The position numbers were made by a program, and so were the translations under genes. A DNA stretch of 64,000 nt. It comes from Hyphomicrobium_A sp963759735 (GTDB taxonomy: Bacteria; Pseudomonadota; Alphaproteobacteria; Rhizobiales; Hyphomicrobiaceae). The notes beneath the pieces are model-generated. The model was not told where the DNA came from, did no database searches, and was given only the letters and a program-made list of their open reading frames with translations. This document shows, one piece after another, positions 52,070-60,914 of the stretch. Positions within the stretch are counted from its first letter, which is position 1. Each line of letters begins with the position of its first letter. The stretch covers positions 186,001 through 250,000 of the forward strand of contig CAVXAF010000004.1 in the NCBI GenBank assembly GCA_963759735.1. Reading direction: 5' to 3'.

Positions 52070-52798
52070 TCAGGTTCTCGCCGGGGGAGCGAGCGAGTTG
52101 AGAAATGCGGTCAGGTCATCGCAAGCGTGGTGAATGTGATCGGGCAGTTCCCGCCACTTGCGCATCTGCGCCTGCGCGGGATGGTCCATGTAATCGGAAT
52201 GCACGAGCACCGTCGTCATGCCCAGGGCGTGCGGCGCCTCGAGATTGTGGGGCATGTCCTCGAACATCGCGGCCTCGCCAGGCGCCACGCCGTGACGCGC
52301 GATCATGCGATTGAAGGCATCGGGCGAAGGCTTGGCGACGAACTGGCACGCGGCGATGTCGCAGATGTCTTCCATCAGGTGCAGGACGCCGATCTTTTCG
52401 GCGACGCGCTCGGCGTGCCCGCGCGAGCCGTTGGTGAAGATGATGCGGCGTCCGGGCAGAGCTTCCAATGCGCGTGCCAGTTCGGGAGCGGCTTCGAGCG
52501 GTGCCAGATCGATATCGTGCACGAAATCGAGGAATGCGTGCGGGTCGATCTTGTGCAGCTTGATCAGCCCTGACAGCGTCGTGCCGTAGTCGTGGTAGTA
52601 GCGTTTCTGCAGATAGCGGGCGTGCTCCAACGGCAAGTCAAGGTGCTGCGCGATGAAGGCGCCCATGCGGTGATCGACCTCGGCGAAGAGATTGCAGGCC
52701 GAGGGATAGAGCGTGTTGTCGAGGTCGAAAATCCACACGCGCGTTGAATCGAACCCGCGCCGGTCGGATTTGGTGGCAGTCTCGATTAACCGCGCCAT
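52070..52798 (-). CDS. HAD-superfamily pyrimidine 5'-nucleotidase
   Basis: 242 residues from ATG 52798; a start at 52849 would overlap argB by ATGA and add 17 residues. WIFDLDNTLYPSA is HAD motif I, with both Asp; ARRIIFTNGSRGHAERV-like IIFTNGSRGH is motif II, FEDMPHNLEAPHALGM motif IV. It belongs to the pyrimidine 5'-nucleotidase/SDT1-like HADs dephosphorylating UMP/CMP or related compounds. The family length favours the shorter start. Transcribed with argB as an operon, with the sigma factor gene following. Confidence 0.83.
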   Translation of the reverse strand: MARLIETATKSDRRGFDSTRVWIFDLDNTLYPSACNLFAEVDHRMGAFIAQHLDLPLEHARYLQKRYYHDYGTTLSGLIKLHKIDPHAFLDFVHDIDLAPLEAAPELARALEALPGRRIIFTNGSRGHAERVAEKIGVLHLMEDICDIAACQFVAKPSPDAFNRMIARHGVAPGEAAMFEDMPHNLEAPHALGMTTVLVHSDYMDHPAQAQMRKWRELPDHIHHACDDLTAFLNSLAPPART

Positions 52799-52845
52799 CG
52801 GCGAAGGTCCGCTGCGGCGAGCCCCTTCGCTGTGGCGGGATGCGC

Positions 52846-53802
52846 TCATTCGCTGTGCGATTTCGACTTGCGCCGCGCGCCGCCAACCAGCGTGCCAACG
52901 CCGTGCGCGGTGAACAGCTCGAGCAGCACGCAATGCGGCACCCGCCCGTCGATGATCACGACGGCTTCGACGCCGGCCTCGACAACTTCGATGCAGCCCT
53001 CGATCTTGGGGATCATGCCACCGGAGATGACGCCGTCCTTGATGAGCTGGCGCGCTTCCTCGATGGTCAGCTGGTGGACGAGGTTCTTGTCCTTGTCGAG
53101 CACCCCCTCGACGTCGGTGAGCAGCAACAGGCGCTTGGCCTTCATACGCGCGGCCAGCGCGCTGGCGAAGGTGTCGGCGTTGATGTTCAGCGTCTCGCCC
53201 TCGCGACTGACGCCGACCGGGGCAATGACCGGAATCAGATCGGAACTCGAGATGACGTCGACGATGTGCGGATTGACCTCGACCGGATCGCCGACGTAGC
53301 CGATGTCGACCGCTTTCATCAGATTGGACTCAGGATCGGCCATCTCGGTGATCTTGCGCGCGATCATCAGGTTGGCGTCTTTGCCGCTGATGCCGACGGC
53401 CTTGCCGCCCTGCCGGTTGATGGCCGACACGATGTCCTTGTTGATGAGCCCCGACAGGACCATCTCGACGACCTCGACAGTGGGTTTGTCGGTGACGCGC
53501 AGCCCGTTGACGAAGTCGGAGCTTATCTGCAACTTTTTCAACATCGCCGCGATCTGCGGCCCCCCACCGTGCACGACGATTGGGTTAACGCCGGATTGCT
53601 TCAGGTAGACGATGTCCTGCGCAAAGGCGTCGGCGAGGGCATCATCGCCCATGGCATGGCCGCCGAACTTGATGACCACAGTCTGCGCGTCGTAGCGAAT
53701 GAGATGCGGCAGCGCTTCGGCCAGAATGCGCGCCTGCACATGCGGGGAGGGATCGAGCTCGGGAGCCGCTGGAGCACCCGGCGGCGATGTGATCGGCTTC
53801 AT
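52846..53802 (-). CDS. argB: Acetylglutamate kinase
   Basis: 318 residues from ATG 53802. VIKFGGHAMGDDALADAFAQDIVYLKQ is the ATP-side glycine loop, IVVHGGGPQIAAML the acetylglutamate site, GKDANLMIARK and LINADTFASALA-like LNINADTFASALAARMKAKRL the conserved ends. It phosphorylates N-acetylglutamate in arginine synthesis and is usually feedback-inhibited by arginine. The position beside engB-yidC-rnpA-rpmH is conserved, here interrupted by the Clp-N gene. The Pro-rich leader (TSPPGAPAAPELDP) is within the usual family N-terminal variability. Confidence 0.94.
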   Translation of the reverse strand: MKPITSPPGAPAAPELDPSPHVQARILAEALPHLIRYDAQTVVIKFGGHAMGDDALADAFAQDIVYLKQSGVNPIVVHGGGPQIAAMLKKLQISSDFVNGLRVTDKPTVEVVEMVLSGLINKDIVSAINRQGGKAVGISGKDANLMIARKITEMADPESNLMKAVDIGYVGDPVEVNPHIVDVISSSDLIPVIAPVGVSREGETLNINADTFASALAARMKAKRLLLLTDVEGVLDKDKNLVHQLTIEEARQLIKDGVISGGMIPKIEGCIEVVEAGVEAVVIIDGRVPHCVLLELFTAHGVGTLVGGARRKSKSHSE

Positions 53803-54072
53803 GGTCCTGGCCTGGGCTGCTTTACTTTGCCGCGGCGGCGGGCCGGGCATCCGAAGGATCGTCTGCACAACTGGAGGTCAGCTTCTATACTGCCGGATGG
53901 CGCCTCGCCAAGCCCCAAGCCCCGATCCGCGAGCCAGTAACACTCGTGGCGTGGAGCCCCCAGATTCTGCGGAATTCGCCCACAATCCCCTGCTAGATGG
54001 CGACCTAAGTGCTATCCAACTCCGGCGTGCGCACGGCGCGACCGGCACGGCCTATCCTGGGAAAGCTCGTAA

Positions 54073-55873
54073 ATGATTGCCGACGACCTGAGCCGCATCG
54101 CCATGTCATCCGGCCTCGCGGCGTCGTTGTCGCGGGCGACCGACCATGCGCGAGCGCGGGGGCATGTCGAGGTCACACTCGAGCATATGCTGCTGGCACT
54201 CTGCGATGATCCCGATGCGGCCCTCGTCCTGGCGGCCAGCAACGTCAACGTCGGCGAACTGATCAACGAGGTCGAAGGCAACCTTTCCGCGTTTCCAGCG
54301 CGCGCGCCGGGGCAGCATGGCGAACTCACCGTCGCTCCCGACATGCGGCGCATCCTCGAAGCGGCGGCAGCCGCCGCCCGCGGCGGACGGCGACGCGAAA
54401 TCAACGGCGCCATCGTACTGGCGGCCATCGTCGGTGACGGCAAGAGCGCCGCAGCGCGCGTGCTGAGCGCCCTCGGGATGACCTTTGAAGGAGCCATACG
54501 CGCGCTGCAGAGCAAGCCTGCGGAGACGTCCCCGCGCGCTCCGGCGCCCGACGCTGAAGCCATTCTCGCCGGCGCTCGCGAGCGCGTTCAGTCTCGTACC
54601 GGAGGCAGGCCCGCGCAGCGATTCCCGGCGCGCCAGGAGCACGCTTACGACGATCCGGTACCCCAGCGACGGGAGCTGGAACCGCCTGTCGAGCCCGAGC
54701 CGATCTACGAGGATGACCCGGGCGATCCGCCTGAGCTGCCGGCGCTGACCTACGAGCCCGAACCCGAGCCTCAGTACCAGCCAGCGTACGAGCCAGAATC
54801 CGGACCAGTGCCGCCCCCAGTCGTGGAGTCGGAGGTCGAAGACTATCCCGCGCCGCCGCCGATGGCGCCGCCTGCGTCGGATCCCCAGCACATGGGCGAA
54901 GAGCAGGGGCCACGATTCGATCCCTACCTCGCTCCCGCGCCGGACTCCTATCCAGAGGACGAGGGACCGCAATTCGCCCCGGCGCCGAGTTTTGGAGGGG
55001 GCGCAGGCGAGGGGCATCGTGGCCCGCCGCCGATGCCGTCGTCAGCGCCATTCCCTCCGCCCATCCCGCTTCCCGGTTCGCACGACGGCTGGGCGCCATC
55101 GCCGTCGCCGCCAGGGTCGGCCGGATCCGCGTTTTGGCGGACCGCCGCCGATGCGTCCGCCTTCGCCGCCGATGCCTCGCATGCAGCCTCCAATGGCCTC
55201 GCCCGGCCACGGACCGCCGCCCAATGCCCCGTGGCCCGAGGCTGCGCGCGCTCCAGGCGAGGGCGGATCGCGCCCGCTGCGCGATCGCCTAGCGGCGGCG
55301 CAGTCCGGCCCGAAGGGGGCGCCGCGGTCGACGATGCCGCGCACGGAAATCGGCCAGCTGGTCGAGAATATCCCGCGCTCGATGCGGGTGGGGGTGCCGG
55401 CGCTGATCGAGGTGCGCGTGGCGCGCGCCGACGTGCAGGCGCTGGCCGAAGGTCTTCAGGGTGGCGGCGCCGCCTACCAGCATGAAGTGACAGTGACGAA
55501 GGCCATGTCGGTGCGCTTGCGGGCGCCCGACGGCGGCTTCTTCGTCGAGACGGCCTCGCCCGAGACCCAGTGGATCGAGAAGGCGATGCTGATTTCGGGC
55601 GACGATTTCGCGTCCTGGCGCTGGCACGTTACGCCGCGCGATAAGGGCCGGCGGCGGCTGCAGCTGATCATCTCGGCGCGCACGGTGAGCGCTGATGGCC
55701 TGGCTGCTGAGACGGCGCTGCCCGATCAGGTGATCACGGTGCGCGTGCGCGCCAACTATATTAAGTCGGCGGTGCGCTGGATCGGCTGGGGAACGGCGGC
55801 GGTGGTTGGTGGCCTGCTGGCCAAGTTCGGTGAAGGCGCCTTCACCGCCATCGGCCGCATGCTCGTCGGCTGA
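54073..55873 (+). CDS. Clp-N-domain protein with proline-rich linker and C-terminal membrane helix (one frameshift)
   Basis: About 599 residues after correction. The first 140 residues are a ClpA/ClpC-type double N-domain (GHVEVTLEHMLLALCDDPDAA; INGAIVLAAIVGDGK), with no AAA+ module. A long Pro/Glu/Gln-rich linker follows (about 150-420). The last part (TEIGQLVENIPRSMRVGVPALIEVRVARA, VRLRAPDGGFFVETASPETQWI, ITVRVRANYIK) looks like a beta domain before a C-terminal hydrophobic helix. The frame is lost at TTTT 55132-55135. Removing one T joins both halves. Function unknown; the architecture is odd. Reading from ATG 54073 is opposite to argB. Confidence 0.7.
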
Positions 55874-55880
55874 TGCCCGG

Positions 55881-56525
55881 CTAAGTCCGCTCGGCGACGA
55901 TGCCGGCGATGGTGGCGCGCAACTCGGGGATGCCAAGGCCCTTCTCGGACGACGTGACGATGACGTGCGGGAACGCCGCCGGATGCTTTGCAAGCGCCTT
56001 CGCCGTCGCTTCCGTCACGGCCGCCAGCTCATGCGGCTTGATCTTGTCGGCCTTGGTGAGCACTGCCTGATAGCTGACCGCCACCTCATCGAGAATGTCG
56101 GCGATCTGCAGATCGGTCGGCTTCAGGCCGTGGCGCGCGTCGATCAGGAGAAAAACGCGGGCGAGTGTGGTGCGCCCCTTGAGATAGTCGATGACCAGTT
56201 GGCCCCAGGCGGCAACCTTGTCGACCGGCGCCTTGGCATAGCCGTATCCCGGCATGTCGACGATAAACAGCGGCTCCGCGTCGGCGCGGAAGTAGTTGAG
56301 TTCCTGCGTGCGGCCGGGAGTGTTCGAGGTGCGGCAGAGCCCGCCCTGGCGCACCAGGGCGTTGATGAGGCTGGACTTGCCGACGTTGGAGCGGCCGGCG
56401 AAGGCAATCTCCACCCGATCGGCCGGCGGCAGGAACTCGAGCGCCGGCGCGCTCTTGAGGAGCAGCCACTGGCGCTCGAACATCTGCTCGCCAGCAGCAA
56501 GCAAGGACGCATCGAGCTCGGTCAT
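55881..56525 (-). CDS. engB: Ribosome biogenesis GTP-binding protein EngB (YsxC/YihA)
   Basis: 214 residues. G motifs are all present: AGRSNVGKSSLINALV (G1), TSNTPGRTQELNYF (G2), VDMPGYGYAKAP (G3), TKADKIK (G4) and VTSSEKGLG (G5). It is needed for assembly of the 50S ribosomal subunit. ATG 56525 gives the standard start. It lies 26 bp downstream of yidC on the same strand, part of the rpmH-rnpA-yidC-engB series. Confidence 0.94.
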   Translation of the reverse strand: MTELDASLLAAGEQMFERQWLLLKSAPALEFLPPADRVEIAFAGRSNVGKSSLINALVRQGGLCRTSNTPGRTQELNYFRADAEPLFIVDMPGYGYAKAPVDKVAAWGQLVIDYLKGRTTLARVFLLIDARHGLKPTDLQIADILDEVAVSYQAVLTKADKIKPHELAAVTEATAKALAKHPAAFPHVIVTSSEKGLGIPELRATIAGIVAERT

Positions 56526-56551
56526 TTTCGCGCCTCTGAGGTCGCGTGCGA

Positions 56552-58417
56552 TTAGTCGCTCTTGGTCGTCCCGGAGCGTCGTCGCTTGATGGCGTCGGCG
56601 CCGCGCCCGGCCATCGAGGCGACCGGTTTGAACTGACGCGAGATGTTACCCATGAGGTGCACCTCGGCGCCCTGCTTGCGCATTATGTAATACTGCTGCG
56701 CCAGCGACAGCGTATTGCTCCACGCCCAGTAGATCACGAGACCGGCGGGGAATGATGCCAGCAGGAATGTGAACAGTACCGGCATCCAGTTGAATATCTG
56801 CTGCTGCACGGGATCGGGCTGCTGCGGGTTGAGCTGCATCTGCAGCCACATGGTGATGCCCATGATCAGCGGCCACACACCGATGTGCAGGAACTCCGGC
56901 ACTGCGTAGGGCAATAGTCCGAACAGATTGAACAGCGACGTCGGATCGGGCGCGGAAAGGTCCTTGATCCAGCCGAAGAACGGCGCGTGCCGCATGTCGA
57001 TGGTGATGTAGAGCACCTTGTACAGCGCGAAGAATACCGGCAGCTGCAAGAGAATCGGCAGGCAGCCCGCGATCGGGTTCACCTTCTCGCGCCGATACAG
57101 TTCCATCAGCTCTTGCTGCTGCTTGGCCTTGTCGTCCTTGAAGCGCTCGCGCAGCGCTTCCATCTGCGGCTGCAGCTTCTTCATCTTGGCCATCGAGGCG
57201 TACTGCTTGCTGGCCAGCGGGAAGAAGGCGAGCCGCACGAGCACGGTCAGAATGAGAATCGTGACGCCGAAGTTATGGACGACCGAGTTGATGGCCTCCA
57301 TCAGCTGGAACAGCGGCTTGGTGATGAAGAAGAACCAGCCCCAGTCGATCAGCAGGTCGAACTGCTGGATGCCGGTGGCCTGATAGGCCTGCAGAAGCTG
57401 CATCTGCTTGGCGCCGGCGAACAGTTGCAATTCGGCCTTGCCGGTCTGGCCGGCGGCCACCTTGATGGGGTCGCGCATGTAGTCGGCCTGATAGGACGGC
57501 TGCTCGCTCGGCAGCTTCGGGGCCTGCGCCGAGAACTGGGCGCGGAACTGCGCCGTCTGATCGGGAATGACCGTGGCCGCCCAATACTTGTCGGTGAAGC
57601 CGAGCCAGCCGCCGGTGGCCGGATCGAAGACGCGCAGCGGTTCCTCGAGGGCGTTGGCGTATTTGCTGCGCTGCTCGCCCTGGGCGCCGATGACGCCGAT
57701 CAAGCCTTCGTGCAGGATCCAGTTGTTCTCGATCTTCGGCGTGCCATAGCGATGCACGCGCGCATATGGCGCCAGCGCGATCTCCGCACCCGTGCGGTTC
57801 TCGACCTCGTCGACGATCTTGAACATGTAGTTGTCGTCGACCGAGACGATGCGCTTGAAGATGACGTTCTGTCCGTTGTCCCAGGTGAGGGTGACCGGAT
57901 TCGCCGGCGTAAGTTCGCCGCCGCCCTGCCAGAGCGTGTCCCTATCGGGCACCTTCACATTGGATCCGGCCGCGGGAACCCAGCCGTACTCGGCGAAATA
58001 GGGATGCGGGCTGTCGCTCGGCGAGAACAGAACGACGTTGCCGCTCTTGGGGTCGACGGTGATGTGGTACTTGACGAGCACGAGGTCATCGAAGCGGCCT
58101 CCGCGCAGCGAGATCGAGCCGCGCAGCGAAGGCGTTTCGATTGCCACGCGCGGTGAAACCTTGACGGCATCTTCGCGCGAAAGGCCGGCATTGGGAGCCG
58201 CGGCTCCCGGAACCGCTGCGCCAGGCGTGGCAGCCGCCGGCTTGGCGGCCTCCGTGCCTGCATCGGACTTGGTCAGTTCTTGCTGCGTGCGCAGACGCGC
58301 CTGCTCTTCGCGCAGCTTGGGGCCGGCATAAAACAGTTGCCAGGCGAGCAGCACCGCCATGGACAGGACGACGGCGAGCAGAAGGTTTCTTTGTTGATCG
58401 GGGTCTTGCGACTTCAT
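56552..58417 (-). CDS. yidC: Membrane protein insertase YidC
   Basis: 621 residues. One N-terminal signal-anchor helix (LLLAVVLSMAVLLAWQLFY), a large periplasmic beta domain and the conserved C-terminal five-helix core: FGVTILILTVLVRLAFFPL, RREKVNPIAGCLPILLQLPVFFALYKVLY, PVLFTFLLASFPAGLVIYWAWSN. The Arg in the groove is in TVLVRLAFFP. It inserts membrane proteins, including F0 c, with or without SecYEG. The protein has a basic C-terminal tail (KRRRSG) that binds ribosomes. Confidence 0.95.
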   Translation of the reverse strand: MKSQDPDQQRNLLLAVVLSMAVLLAWQLFYAGPKLREEQARLRTQQELTKSDAGTEAAKPAAATPGAAVPGAAAPNAGLSREDAVKVSPRVAIETPSLRGSISLRGGRFDDLVLVKYHITVDPKSGNVVLFSPSDSPHPYFAEYGWVPAAGSNVKVPDRDTLWQGGGELTPANPVTLTWDNGQNVIFKRIVSVDDNYMFKIVDEVENRTGAEIALAPYARVHRYGTPKIENNWILHEGLIGVIGAQGEQRSKYANALEEPLRVFDPATGGWLGFTDKYWAATVIPDQTAQFRAQFSAQAPKLPSEQPSYQADYMRDPIKVAAGQTGKAELQLFAGAKQMQLLQAYQATGIQQFDLLIDWGWFFFITKPLFQLMEAINSVVHNFGVTILILTVLVRLAFFPLASKQYASMAKMKKLQPQMEALRERFKDDKAKQQQELMELYRREKVNPIAGCLPILLQLPVFFALYKVLYITIDMRHAPFFGWIKDLSAPDPTSLFNLFGLLPYAVPEFLHIGVWPLIMGITMWLQMQLNPQQPDPVQQQIFNWMPVLFTFLLASFPAGLVIYWAWSNTLSLAQQYYIMRKQGAEVHLMGNISRQFKPVASMAGRGADAIKRRRSGTTKSD

Positions 58418-58554
58418 CGATGCCTCAGCGCCGTTCTGATTGGCCCAAATTTCGCGGGCCCTTAGGGCCGCCCGCCATCATCGGATAGGCGAGTGAGCGC
58501 CCGTTGCGGCGCCTGTGGCAATACTCCGAGACCACCCAATCGCAAAGCCGGAAA

Positions 58555-58932
58555 TCACGCGTTCTTCGGGCCTCGGCGCTTTTGCCCCGGGGCTTGATGA
58601 ATGCGCACGAGGGCCTGGAAGAGGTCGGTTCGGAGATCGGCGAAACTGCGTTTCACCGCCGCCGTGCGGGCAATCAGCACGTAGTCGAAGCCAGACTTGG
58701 TCTGATCCGGGTCCAGCGCGGAGGTGAGCGCCCGCAGCCGCCGGCGGACGCGATTGCGGACGACCGCTCCGCCGACCTTCTTGGACACGGTGAACCCGAA
58801 GCGCGCGGGGGCTTCCGCCTCCGCGACATTCTGTCGGGGCCGAGCTTCCAGCACAAAAGCGCCCGCGCTCCAGCGCAGGCCGCCCCTGACCCAGAGAAAT
58901 TCGCTGCGTTTCTTGAGAGTAGGTGGTGCCAC
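58555..58932 (-). CDS. rnpA: Ribonuclease P protein component
   Basis: 125 residues from GTG 58932. LKKRSEFLWVRGG is the N-terminal basic segment, ARFGFTVSKKVGGAVVRNRVRRRLRAL the central RNA-binding motif (RNR), and GFDYVLIARTAAVKRSFADLRTDLFQAL the C-terminal helix. It is the protein cofactor of RNase P, which trims tRNA 5' ends. It is 65 bp downstream of rpmH, the standard order. A small reading overlap with neighbouring genes is absent. Confidence 0.92.
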   Translation of the reverse strand: MAPPTLKKRSEFLWVRGGLRWSAGAFVLEARPRQNVAEAEAPARFGFTVSKKVGGAVVRNRVRRRLRALTSALDPDQTKSGFDYVLIARTAAVKRSFADLRTDLFQALVRIHQAPGQKRRGPKNA

Positions 58933-58997
58933 GGCGCAGATCCCAAGCCAGTCGAGGGCTGCGCTCGGCGGACGGCCGAAGGGCTGTGTCCACCAGC

Positions 58998-59132
58998 TCA
59001 GGCCGACAGGCGCTTACGGCCCTTGGCGCGACGACGCGTCAGGACGCGCATGCCGCCTTTGGTCAGCATGCGCTTGCGAAAGCCATGGCGACGCTTGCGG
59101 ACGAGCCGGCTCGGTTGATAAGTGCGCTTCAC
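58998..59132 (-). CDS. rpmH: 50S ribosomal protein L34
   Basis: 44 residues from GTG 59132 to TGA 58998, too short for most gene calling. The start reads (M)KRTYQPSRLVRKRRHGFRKR and the rest KGGMRVLTRRRAKGRKRLSA, an almost complete match to the invariant L34 sequence. It is part of the large ribosomal subunit near the exit tunnel base. It is the first gene of the rpmH-rnpA-yidC-engB row. GTG as start follows from the family N-terminus MKRT. Confidence 0.95.
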   Translation of the reverse strand: MKRTYQPSRLVRKRRHGFRKRMLTKGGMRVLTRRRAKGRKRLSA

Positions 59133-59410
59133 GATACAGCTCCAGTGCCCGTCGCGTATAGGGCGCCTGCCAACCTTGCGGTCGTCGTCGGCGGGGCCCC
59201 AATCTCAAGGATTGCCGGGCTTATAAGGGCTGCTCGCGGGCAAGTCAACGCATGCCGAGCGCGGGTAATCCACGGCCGCGCGCGCCAAGACGGGTGCGCC
59301 ACGGCGCCGGAAATGGCAAACCACATTAACCGCTCGGCGCGATGCAAAGACCGCGTCCATTTCGGCTCAAGTCGGCGGTAGCAGGGGGCAACCTGAAAGA
59401 CAAATGGAGC

Positions 59411-60889
59411 ATGGCAATGCCGGCATCTAAGCCTCAGCAGGCGCTGCCCGGCGGCGCGGAGACTGAATCCGAGAACATCGCCGCGGATATCTGCGTCATC
59501 GGGGCAGGGCCGGGGGGCCTCGCCGTGGCAACGGCAGCCGCAGCGTTCGGGCGCAAGGTGGTGCTCGTCGAGCGGCACAAGTTTGGAGGCGAGGCGCTCA
59601 ACCAGGGGTGCATCCCGTTGCGTGCCTTGGCGGCAGTGGCCAGCCGCGCTCACCAGATGCGCAACGCCGGAGCCGTTGGCGTCGGCGGCCGTGATCCGGA
59701 AATCGACATGCGCGCGGTCAGCGCCCACATCGACAGCGTTGTTGCCGGCGTAGCGCCCAATTTTGCCGCCGAACGCTTCAGCGGTCTTGGCGTGCGCGTC
59801 ATTCAGGCCGCCGCCCGCTTCATCGACAAGCGCACCGTCGTTGCCGGCGAACACCGCATCCGGGCCCGGCGCTTTGTCATTGCTACCGGCTCGACACCGG
59901 CCATTCCGGCCATACCCGGCCTCGACAACGTTCCTTATTTCACCAATGAGACGATCTTCGCCAATCAAGAGCGGCTGCACAGCCTGATTATCATCGGCGG
60001 CGGACCCACGGCGATGGAACTCGCCCAGACCTATAATCGCCTAGGCTCGCGCGTCATGGTGCTCGAGGCCAGCAAAGCATTGGCCGATGAGGATCCCGAG
60101 CTGGCCAAGGTCGTCTTCGACCAGCTTTCCGAGGAGGGCGTCAGCGTCCACGAGAACACCAAGGTCGAGAGCGTCGAGGGCGGGCTCGGACGGGTACGCG
60201 TCAATGTCAACTTCGGCGGCGAGAGACACGTCGTCGAGGGCAGCCACCTTCTGTTGGTTATGGGGCGCCGGCCGGCGACTTCCGACCTTGGCCTGGAAGC
60301 CGCCCGCATCCGCCACGACGAGCGCGGCATCAAAGTCGACGCCGGCCTCAAGACCACCAACCGGCGTGTCTTCGCCATCGGCGACGTGACCGGTGGGGCC
60401 GCTTATACCCAGATCGCCGACTACCACGCCGGGATCGTCATCCGCCGGGCGCTGATGCGCCTGCCGGCGCGGGTCGACCCCGGACTGCTGCCGCGCGCCA
60501 TCTTCACTGATCCCGAGCTCGCCTATGTCGGCCTTTCGGAGGCTGAGGCGATGAAGCGGGCCAAGAAAATCCGCGTGCTGCGCTGGCCTTATCGGGAGAA
60601 TGACCGCGCCCAGGCGGAGCGCACGACGGTCGGGCACGTCAAGGTCGTGACCACCCGCGACGGGAAGATCCTCGGCGCCGGCATCGTCGGGGCACAGGCG
60701 GGGGAGCTGATCCAGATGTGGTCGCTGGCGGTGTCCCAGAACATGAACATCAAGGCCATGACGGGCTGGATTTCGCCCTATCCGACCCTCAGCGAGATCA
60801 ACAAGCGCGCTGCAACCAGCTACTATGCGGCGAACCTGGCCGGCCCCACCTTACGCAAGGTTATAAATTTCCTGGCTAAGTTGGGGTGA
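59411..60889 (+). CDS. Pyridine-nucleotide-disulfide oxidoreductase-like flavoprotein lacking one redox cysteine
   Basis: 492 residues. ADICVIGAGPGGLAVATAAA is the FAD site, LHSLIIIGGGPTAMELAQ the NAD(P) site, and RRVFAIGDVTGGAAYTQIADYHAG the second FAD motif. The redox motif, normally GGxCxxxxC, reads GGEALNQGCIPLRAL: Ala62 replaces the first Cys, Cys67 remains. The usual C-terminal His of HPTLxE is Tyr (PYPTLSE). So a disulfide-reductase reaction is unlikely, and it may act as an oxidase, NAD(P)H:quinone reductase or regulator. A histidine kinase gene follows 25 bp downstream on the same strand. Confidence 0.83.
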   Translation: MAMPASKPQQALPGGAETESENIAADICVIGAGPGGLAVATAAAAFGRKVVLVERHKFGGEALNQGCIPLRALAAVASRAHQMRNAGAVGVGGRDPEIDMRAVSAHIDSVVAGVAPNFAAERFSGLGVRVIQAAARFIDKRTVVAGEHRIRARRFVIATGSTPAIPAIPGLDNVPYFTNETIFANQERLHSLIIIGGGPTAMELAQTYNRLGSRVMVLEASKALADEDPELAKVVFDQLSEEGVSVHENTKVESVEGGLGRVRVNVNFGGERHVVEGSHLLLVMGRRPATSDLGLEAARIRHDERGIKVDAGLKTTNRRVFAIGDVTGGAAYTQIADYHAGIVIRRALMRLPARVDPGLLPRAIFTDPELAYVGLSEAEAMKRAKKIRVLRWPYRENDRAQAERTTVGHVKVVTTRDGKILGAGIVGAQAGELIQMWSLAVSQNMNIKAMTGWISPYPTLSEINKRAATSYYAANLAGPTLRKVINFLAKLG

Positions 60890-60914
60890 GTGTCTCAGGA
60901 GCGAAAGGAAGCGC

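Noticed and set aside
52744..53940. A 398-codon plus-strand frame opposite argB
   Set aside because: argB is intact and diagnostic. The other frame is mainly Asp/Val/Arg repetition typical of an antisense shadow.
59133..59410. Chromosome origin near rpmH
   Set aside because: I found no DnaA-box cluster or AT-rich unwinding stretch, and dnaA/dnaN are absent. In this order the origin is normally elsewhere.
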